From JAEUSG01 sp964590225 (GTDB taxonomy: Bacteria; Fibrobacterota; OXYB2-FULL-49-7; JAEUSG01), in NCBI GenBank assembly GCA_964590225.1, contig CAZPWS010000002.1, positions 1 to 64,000 on the forward strand: a DNA stretch of 64,000 nt, written 5' to 3'. Under the pieces are notes generated by a model, which had not been told where the DNA came from, did no database searches, and saw only the letters and a list, made by a program, of their open reading frames with translations. The stretch's first letter is position 1. Each line of letters starts with the position of its first letter. The translations under genes and the position numbers were made by a program. Of this stretch, positions 58,874 through 64,000 are shown one piece after another.

Positions 58874-59860
58874 TTATCGCCTTTCTTTCTGTTTAATATA
58901 TTGCTGCACTAATTTAATTTTATTGATGTTGGTATTGGTTGGTAAAATTGCCGTACCAAGAATCCAATTATCCGGCGCGTTTCCAAATAAATCAAATATT
59001 TTATCTAACTCCGCTTCAATTTCAACTGTGCTGCCATTTAACAAAAGTTGAGGACTCAAATTATAACGAAACCGCTTATCAGGATGAGTCTTCATTATAT
59101 CAAGAGCATCTTCCGCTGAAATAGTGTAATCGAGCAGCAGTTGAGTTGCCCCCGTATCGCACAGAAGATTTATTATTGGCCTTGTGTCGCCCCCAATAAT
59201 TAAAGGTACCGTAGAACAGCCGCACTGTTTTATATGGCTGATTAGATCGTCGTGAAATGGCTTGACAACATCTTTGTAGTTTTCGGGCGAAAGCATTGGA
59301 GGGGCAACGAATGAATCAAAGATCACTACTCCTGCTCCATGCTTCACGAATTCACCGGCGTACATTTTTATGATATCGGTACAGTAGAAAAGCAGCTCGC
59401 GGATTTTATGAGGGTTAAGCAGAACTTCAATAAGAAGCTCCTCGCGAGGGAAAAGTTTTGAGGCCATGGAGAATGGGCCGCTTACCGCACCGCGGATAAC
59501 ACAACTATTTCCCCACTTGCCGAAGGCTTTCTTGGCAGCTGTTAAAAAAAGAGGCATTCGTCCAGTAGGACAGGTTACCTTATTTAAAGAATCAATTGAT
59601 TCAAGCGAATTGATCAGTGGAGTCTCGATCTGTGGCATCCCAAGGGCAACATTCCTTGTAACTATTGCGCCAGCAGCCTCGGCTTCAATGTTGTAAATAT
59701 CGTATGCGACCGTAACCGTTTGAAGGCCAAGATTTTCAACTTCAAACTCAATCGACTTTAGTAAACTTTCAACACTAACGGGAAAACAATGTGCTTGTTC
59801 TCCGGCAAAGACTGCTTTTATATCATACAGAGCGGGTATGAATGGAATCGATCCACCCAT
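58874..59860 (-). CDS. Uroporphyrinogen decarboxylase-family protein (HemE/MtaA-like)
   Basis: A 328 aa TIM-barrel protein of the URO-D superfamily: FIPALYDIKAVFAGEQAHCF at the start, VTVAYDIYNIEAEAAGA, AVSGPFSMASKLF, HGAGVVIFDSFVAPPMLSPE and CSTVPLIIGGDTRPIINLL. The last parts resemble corrinoid-linked methyltransferases (MtaA/CmuA type) more than heme-pathway HemE. A Cys/His zinc site of the methyltransferase kind is plausible but not certain. It follows lysC by 5 bp and is followed by the 34-aa peptide gene. No corrinoid protein gene is nearby. Function open. Confidence 0.75.
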   Translation of the reverse strand: MGGSIPFIPALYDIKAVFAGEQAHCFPVSVESLLKSIEFEVENLGLQTVTVAYDIYNIEAEAAGAIVTRNVALGMPQIETPLINSLESIDSLNKVTCPTGRMPLFLTAAKKAFGKWGNSCVIRGAVSGPFSMASKLFPREELLIEVLLNPHKIRELLFYCTDIIKMYAGEFVKHGAGVVIFDSFVAPPMLSPENYKDVVKPFHDDLISHIKQCGCSTVPLIIGGDTRPIINLLCDTGATQLLLDYTISAEDALDIMKTHPDKRFRYNLSPQLLLNGSTVEIEAELDKIFDLFGNAPDNWILGTAILPTNTNINKIKLVQQYIKQKERR

Positions 59861-59865
59861 ATAGC

Positions 59866-61086
59866 TTATTTATCCAGCTCGAAGGCTCCGTGCAGTGCTT
59901 TTACAGCTTTTTCGCCATCATTCTCATGCACAACAACCGACACCTTAATTTCTGAAGTGCTGATCATGTCGATGTTTACCGAAGAATTAGCCAATGTTTC
60001 AAACATCTTGGCGGCAATTCCAGCATGGCTTCTCATTCCAACACCAACAACAGAAACCTTGGCTATTGCAGGATTTATGTCAACGCCAACAGCTCCTACC
60101 TTTTCAGCAACCGCTTTGGTCGTTACCATTACAAGCGAGAGCTCCTCTTTGGGTGCTGTAAAAGAGAGGTCGGTAGTACCATTGCTGCTGGAATTCTGTA
60201 CTATCATATCAACATTGATGTTTTTTTCGGCAAGCATACCAAACACCTTGGCCGCAGTACCTGGTTTATCAGGTACCTGTTTTAGGGTTACCTTTGCCTC
60301 TTTTTTATCCAGAGCTATTCCCCTGATGCTAACCTGTTCCATTGTAGAATCCTCCTCTTTTATCAAAGTACCGTTATTGGGATCGTCGCTAAATGTATTC
60401 TTGACCCAAATGGGCATGTTGTATTTTTTTCCGCATTCAATTGATCTTGACTGCATCACCTTCGAGCCACTACTTGCGAGTTCAAGCATTTCATCAAAAG
60501 AAATTACTGGAATATGCTTCGCTTCTGGAACTATTCGCGGGTCTGTGGTAAAAACACCATCAACATCGGTGTATATTTCACAGCTCTCTGTTTTAAGGGC
60601 AGCAGCAACAGCCACGGCAGAAAGGTCTGACCCCCCTCGGCCAAGAGTGGTAAGGTCGCCCCTTTCGTCCTCGCCCTGAAATCCGGTAAATACCACCACA
60701 TCATGAGATTCAAGCTCTCTCTTCAAACGCTCTTCGTCAATAGAAATTATTTTCGCTTTTCTGTGTGCGGAATCAGTAATAACACCTGCCTGTGGTCCGT
60801 TAATTGATATCGCCGAAATGCCCATATCGCGCAGCGTAATTGCAAAGAGGGCAACTGTAACCTGCTCACCCGTTGAGAGAAGCATATCCATTTCGCGTGC
60901 ATCTGGGGAGGCGGTTATTTCTTCGGCAAGAGCAATGAGTTTATCAGTGGTTTTGCCCATTGCTGAAAGGACAACAATAAGCTTATAACCGCTCTGTACC
61001 TTTTTTGCAACCTTTGTAGCGATTGCCCTGATTTTCTCAGTTGTGGCGACAGACGAGCCGCCATATTTTTGAACAATAATCTTCAA
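59866..61086 (-). CDS. lysC: LysC, aspartate kinase
   Basis: With the TTG start at 61086 (SD GAGGGGG 8 nt before) the protein is 406 aa, the usual length. An upstream frame to 61128 has no conserved residues. Motifs: IIVQKYGGSSVATTEKIRAI (lysine and phosphate-binding start), VVLSAMGKTTDKLIALA, SINGPQAGVITDSAHRKAKI, GRGGSDLSAVAVAAALKTES and VMQSRSIECGKKYNMPIWV. Two ACT domains form the C-terminal third. It phosphorylates aspartate, the first step to lysine, threonine and methionine, and is likely feedback-regulated. It heads the run lysC-uroD-like-peptide-kinase. Confidence 0.95.
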   Translation of the reverse strand: MKIIVQKYGGSSVATTEKIRAIATKVAKKVQSGYKLIVVLSAMGKTTDKLIALAEEITASPDAREMDMLLSTGEQVTVALFAITLRDMGISAISINGPQAGVITDSAHRKAKIISIDEERLKRELESHDVVVFTGFQGEDERGDLTTLGRGGSDLSAVAVAAALKTESCEIYTDVDGVFTTDPRIVPEAKHIPVISFDEMLELASSGSKVMQSRSIECGKKYNMPIWVKNTFSDDPNNGTLIKEEDSTMEQVSIRGIALDKKEAKVTLKQVPDKPGTAAKVFGMLAEKNINVDMIVQNSSSNGTTDLSFTAPKEELSLVMVTTKAVAEKVGAVGVDINPAIAKVSVVGVGMRSHAGIAAKMFETLANSSVNIDMISTSEIKVSVVVHENDGEKAVKALHGAFELDK

Positions 61087-61163
61087 GGTATATACCCCCT
61101 CAGCTTGAGTTGAATCGTAATTGTACACATTCGGTGAGAAAAATAAGAATATTTTGATTGAAT

Positions 61164-61676
61164 ATGGTAGAATACACCCAATTTAAATTCTGTCCCCGTT
61201 GTGCGAGCAAGAATATTGGTGAAAAAGAGGGCAAGGCCCTTGTTTGTTCCGATTGTGGTTTTATGTATTATTTCAACCCTGCTTCGGCCTGCGGATGTAT
61301 TATTACAACAGATTTTGGGGTATTAATGGTAGTGAGGGCAAGAGAGCCGCAAAGTGGGACACTTGACCTGCCAGGCGGCTTTTGCGATTTTGGCGAATCG
61401 CTTGAGGAGGCTGTGAAAAGAGAAATAAGGGAAGAGCTGAGTATTTCTTTGAAACAATTGAAATTCTTTGCCTCATTTCCAAATATTTACAGATATAAAA
61501 CAGTTACATACCAGACAATAGACGCTTTTTTTACAGCAACAATTGACAATACTGAAGCAATCGTTCTTGAAAATGAAGTTTCGAGCTATGAATTCGTAAA
61601 CGCTCAAACATTCGATGAATCAAGGGTAGGTTTTGAATCTGTTAAAAGGGCGTTAAAACTCTATTTTAAGCGATAG
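61164..61676 (+). CDS. NUDIX hydrolase with N-terminal zinc ribbon
   Basis: A 170 aa NUDIX protein from the ATG at 61164 (a TTG at 61158 is possible; no SD is visible). A zinc ribbon is at the N-terminus (CPRCASKNIGEKEGKALVCS then DCG), like NADH pyrophosphatases. The NUDIX box is complete: GGFCDFGESLEEAVKREIRE then ELSI, with the E-x2-E-E metal ligands. It probably hydrolyses a nucleoside diphosphate derivative. It is divergent from lysC across a 77 bp gap, and its stop overlaps the convergent queG by 11 bp. Confidence 0.87.
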   Translation: MVEYTQFKFCPRCASKNIGEKEGKALVCSDCGFMYYFNPASACGCIITTDFGVLMVVRAREPQSGTLDLPGGFCDFGESLEEAVKREIREELSISLKQLKFFASFPNIYRYKTVTYQTIDAFFTATIDNTEAIVLENEVSSYEFVNAQTFDESRVGFESVKRALKLYFKR

Positions 61677-62598
61677 GTCTTTTTGCCAGACAGCGCTCAA
61701 TATTGCGTAATAGCCGTTCTCCACCTGTTCGCTCAATTGGCAGGCCGCGAAAAACTTCTTTAAAATTGTTTTGTGCAAGCTCCTTAAGTTCGTTAATGTT
61801 TGCTGAGGCTAAATCAAATCTGATTTTCCAGTCAAGATTTTGTTTTTCTGGCTTACCCTTGTTAAAAGAGCAGACTTTTTCACATAAGCCGCAGCCAAAA
61901 ATTGAGAGGTTATTTTTATTGGCCATCTCATCTGCAAAGGTTCCTTTAAACTCAATTGTCTGCCACGCCAGACACTTTCTTGCATCCAGCTGTCCTTCAT
62001 GCAAAGCACCTGTTGGACATGCCCTTTCGCATTCATAGCAGTCACCACAGGAAATATTCTGGTTATAATCATCATAACATTCGATGGGTAATTCACACGA
62101 AATTAAAAATCCGCATATAAAAAAGCGTGAGCCATGCTCTCTGTTAATGATAAGCGTATTTTTTCCACGAAAGCCGAGCCCCGCTTTTATTGCAAATAGC
62201 TTTTCTGCGACAGGCCTTGAGTCAACGAAAGGATATAGCTTTATATCCACAAACTGAGAGGATAGCATGGTTGATATAGTGAGTAATTTTTCTGTTATTA
62301 CTGTATGATAGTCTTCGAATAGAGCATAAGTCGCGATAAGCGAATTGTCGGGAGCTGCCGGGTAGGGAACAAGACCAATGAGCATCGATTTGGCCTCTTT
62401 TAGAGGGGGGGAAATCATTAGTCTTTCATTGCGCCTATTTTTAAGCGATGCCATTGGTGTATTCATTACCGCTCTGTCGAACTGTGTAATAAGCTCTTCT
62501 GGAAGTGAGAGGTCTGTTATTACCGCCATTTTTATACCCTGTTGAGCAGCCTGTTCTTTTAAGCGGCGGACAAAAGCGCTATTTTCATCACTTGTCAT
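61666..62598 (-). CDS. queG: QueG, epoxyqueuosine reductase
   Basis: A 310 aa iron-sulfur protein that reduces epoxyqueuosine to queuosine in tRNA using a cobalamin cofactor. The two [4Fe-4S] sites are seen: CGDCYECERACPTGAL (first) and CGLCEKVCSFNKG (second; Ser follows the last Cys, where Pro is more usual). GLGFRGKNTLIINREHGSRF matches the family. It lacks the C-terminal HEAT-like repeats of long QueG forms. Start ATG at 62598 is 1 bp after the stop of the upstream gene. Confidence 0.88.
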   Translation of the reverse strand: MTSDENSAFVRRLKEQAAQQGIKMAVITDLSLPEELITQFDRAVMNTPMASLKNRRNERLMISPPLKEAKSMLIGLVPYPAAPDNSLIATYALFEDYHTVITEKLLTISTMLSSQFVDIKLYPFVDSRPVAEKLFAIKAGLGFRGKNTLIINREHGSRFFICGFLISCELPIECYDDYNQNISCGDCYECERACPTGALHEGQLDARKCLAWQTIEFKGTFADEMANKNNLSIFGCGLCEKVCSFNKGKPEKQNLDWKIRFDLASANINELKELAQNNFKEVFRGLPIERTGGERLLRNIERCLAKRPIA

Positions 62599-62599
62599 G

Positions 62600-63172
62600 C
62601 TACCCTTGCTTATTTCTTAACAGATACATAGGAATGAGAACGGGAATATGCCAAAGAAACGCACAAAGTGGTGGCAGTAATATTACAAGCCGCATAGAAT
62701 CTATTGACCACATATTGACAGTCGTAGCAACAAATCCCATGCTCCACGCAATTTTTGGCTCACTTAACGGTCCCCTCCAAACCTTCTTAATGGTAGGTAA
62801 TATTGCGAGCAGATCGACAAAAAGGCTTATGAATACGCTATAACTGGCCTCTCTTGTCAGATACCATACAACAATACCAGATACTCCCAGTAAAAGGCAG
62901 GCAAATTCAAGCGGTGATTTTTCCCATACTCCAAAGCGAAGAGAAAGCGAAAAGATTAGTATGGAATTGAAGGTCGCCGCCCCAAGATAAAATAGGGTAG
63001 ATTTTGCTCCACAGGCTGCGGAGGCAATGAAGATTACAAGCGAAAGAAATGTCCATATTCCCCATGTTACCTTGCTCGGTTTAGCTTCACCACGAATCAC
63101 TGCGTAGCAGTATGGTACAACGGTTGATACATTTATTATTGCGGCAAGAAGACCATAAAAAGAATTTGACAC
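62600..63172 (-). CDS. PQ-loop/SemiSWEET-like membrane protein
   Basis: A 190 aa protein with about six to seven hydrophobic helices. Two similar segments resemble PQ-loop repeats: VVPYCYAVIRGEAKPSKVTW near the N-terminus and LLAILPTIKKVWRGPLSEPK around residue 120. The start is a GTG at 63172; the open frame continues upstream without an ATG, so the true N-terminus could be slightly longer. It is probably a small transporter, with an unknown substrate. The next gene, queG, starts 1 bp on. Confidence 0.6.
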   Translation of the reverse strand: MSNSFYGLLAAIINVSTVVPYCYAVIRGEAKPSKVTWGIWTFLSLVIFIASAACGAKSTLFYLGAATFNSILIFSLSLRFGVWEKSPLEFACLLLGVSGIVVWYLTREASYSVFISLFVDLLAILPTIKKVWRGPLSEPKIAWSMGFVATTVNMWSIDSMRLVILLPPLCAFLWHIPVLIPMYLLRNKQG

Positions 63173-63219
63173 CGCAATAAAATAAACAAAACATAGCAGG
63201 CGCGAGGTAATCGAAATAT

Positions 63220-64000
63220 TTAACGCCCTCTGAACTCCATTTTTCCAGCGGAGCAGAGGGCAAAGTCGTATTTTATGGGATCGACAGGATCAAGTTTTTT
63301 CAGGGCTGAAGTAATCTCTTCGGCCATAAGCCAATCGCCCTGTTTTCGTGAGGTTAATCCAAGCTTTTTCCCCATTTTTTCAATATGAGTATCAACGGGT
63401 ATTATAAGAAGAGATGGGGATAGTTTTTTCCAGATTCCGAAATCTATACAGTCCTTCGGACGGGCCATCCAGCGTAGATACATACAAAGCCTTTTGCATG
63501 TTCCCTTTGAGGCGGATGGAACAAGCCAGTTGAAACTTGTCGGCAGTTTTTGTAGGCCGGACTCCTTGGCTGCATAGTTCATTATTTTATCTCGAAAACT
63601 GTTAATTGCTGACTGTAAAGGGCTGTTGGCATTTTTATCAAGAGAATCCATAAACCCATTTTCTATGGACGAATATTTTTTCAGAACTTTTTGCATTGCA
63701 ACGGATAGAAGTGCCATGTCAATTTCATTATTGAAGCGGTGCTTGAATCCTGCAAAGGCCTTTAATGCCGATTTGTAGCCGTTAGATTTAACAAACAAGT
63801 ATGGCTGCCAATCCATTCGTAAAAATAGATTGTCCAGTGACTTAATTATTTGCTCAACTCTGCCATACGACAAAAGGGCAGCAAAAAGCCCCGCAATTTC
63901 AATATCGTAATCTGTCTGAAATTTTTTTACGACTGTGAGTGGATCCACAGAAACAAAGCACTCTTTATGATATTTACGGTAGAGCGAATCTACCGTGAGG
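63220..64000 (-). CDS. TIGR02757/DUF2400 family protein (5' end beyond window)
   Basis: The minus-strand frame stays open to the right edge. Upstream of the GTG at 63948 it reads LTVDSLYRKYHKECFVSVDP, which is the expected N-terminal continuation of this family, so 63948 is not the true start. Conserved pieces are DIEIAGLFAALLSYGRVEQI, LPTSFNWLVPSASKGTCKR, LCMYLRWMARPKDCIDFGIW and IIPVDTHIEKMGKKLGL. DUF2400 proteins are related to DNA-glycosylase-like helical folds, but their role is unknown. It is followed by the PQ-loop gene (47 bp). Confidence 0.82.
   Translation of the reverse strand, partial: LTVDSLYRKYHKECFVSVDPLTVVKKFQTDYDIEIAGLFAALLSYGRVEQIIKSLDNLFLRMDWQPYLFVKSNGYKSALKAFAGFKHRFNNEIDMALLSVAMQKVLKKYSSIENGFMDSLDKNANSPLQSAINSFRDKIMNYAAKESGLQKLPTSFNWLVPSASKGTCKRLCMYLRWMARPKDCIDFGIWKKLSPSLLIIPVDTHIEKMGKKLGLTSRKQGDWLMAEEITSALKKLDPVDPIKYDFALCSAGKMEFRGR

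Noticed and set aside
1..64000. CRISPR arrays, tRNA or rRNA genes, insertion sequences, prophage
   Set aside because: I looked for regularly spaced repeats, cloverleaf-like tRNA sequences, transposases, integrases and phage structural genes and saw none; a covariance-model search would be needed to exclude small RNAs.

Overview
The window reads as chromosomal DNA of a Gram-negative bacterium with an LPS-type outer membrane: there is an ADP-heptose enzyme, a heptosyltransferase-like GT9, an LPS-core-kinase-like protein and RseP. It also has flagellar genes or remnants, and many large secreted proteins ending in the YPNPFNP-type C-terminal sorting domain used by type IX secretion. With the DUF3078 protein this points to the FCB group. 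A Fibrobacterota or Chitinispirillia-like plant-polysaccharide degrader is my best guess, but no rRNA or other phylogenetic marker was checked and the placement is inference.

Layout. 1-4255: a giant secreted beta-helix/FN3 protein (minus strand, cut by the window edge). 4385-7743: orphan larB, a FAD oxidoreductase, and a padR-tauE pair with an operator-like dyad. 7817-8141: a flagellin pseudogene that keeps a sigma-28-like promoter. 8163-19604: first polysaccharide module, with a Gfo/Idh/MocA oxidoreductase divergent from an IclR-type regulator, a membrane-anchored AraC-type regulator, a PL26-like rhamnogalacturonan lyase and two secreted propeller-like proteins. 19676-25835: seven-gene LPS/glycan glycosyltransferase cluster. 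25812-29251: orphan flgB, then purA-PHP-DUF3078. 29407-32174: HEPN/MNT pair, aldo/keto reductase, NAGPA-like protein, small membrane protein. 41937 down to 32157 (minus): frr-uppS-cdsA-[MvaI/BcnI-like restriction-modification cassette]-dxr-rseP-histidine kinase-response regulator-prmC. 42094-48282: accA-trm112-rfaE2-TPR protein-accB-accC-FecR protein. 48291-55296: second polysaccharide module, with a paralogous membrane AraC regulator, an NHL-type secreted pair and a PL1-like pectate lyase. 55327-64000: lipA, then lysC-uroD-like-34 aa membrane peptide-membrane CheA-like kinase (minus), a NUDIX gene, and queG-PQ-loop-like protein-DUF2400 (minus, cut by the window edge).

How it fits together. 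The most notable content is a repeated arrangement: a regulator with a signal peptide, a large periplasmic sensor, one transmembrane helix and a cytoplasmic AraC DNA-binding domain, placed directly upstream of sorting-domain-bearing secreted pectin/rhamnogalacturonan enzymes. This looks like a one-component counterpart of the Bacteroidetes hybrid two-component regulators. In the second module the regulator-target intergenic region holds three perfect GATTTTGG repeats 21-22 bp apart, as expected of an AraC-family operator. Secondary points are signs of flagellar gene loss and a restriction-modification cassette sitting inside a conserved lipid/isoprenoid operon. No tRNA, rRNA, CRISPR array or insertion sequence was seen, and no gene-free stretch exceeds 300 bases.
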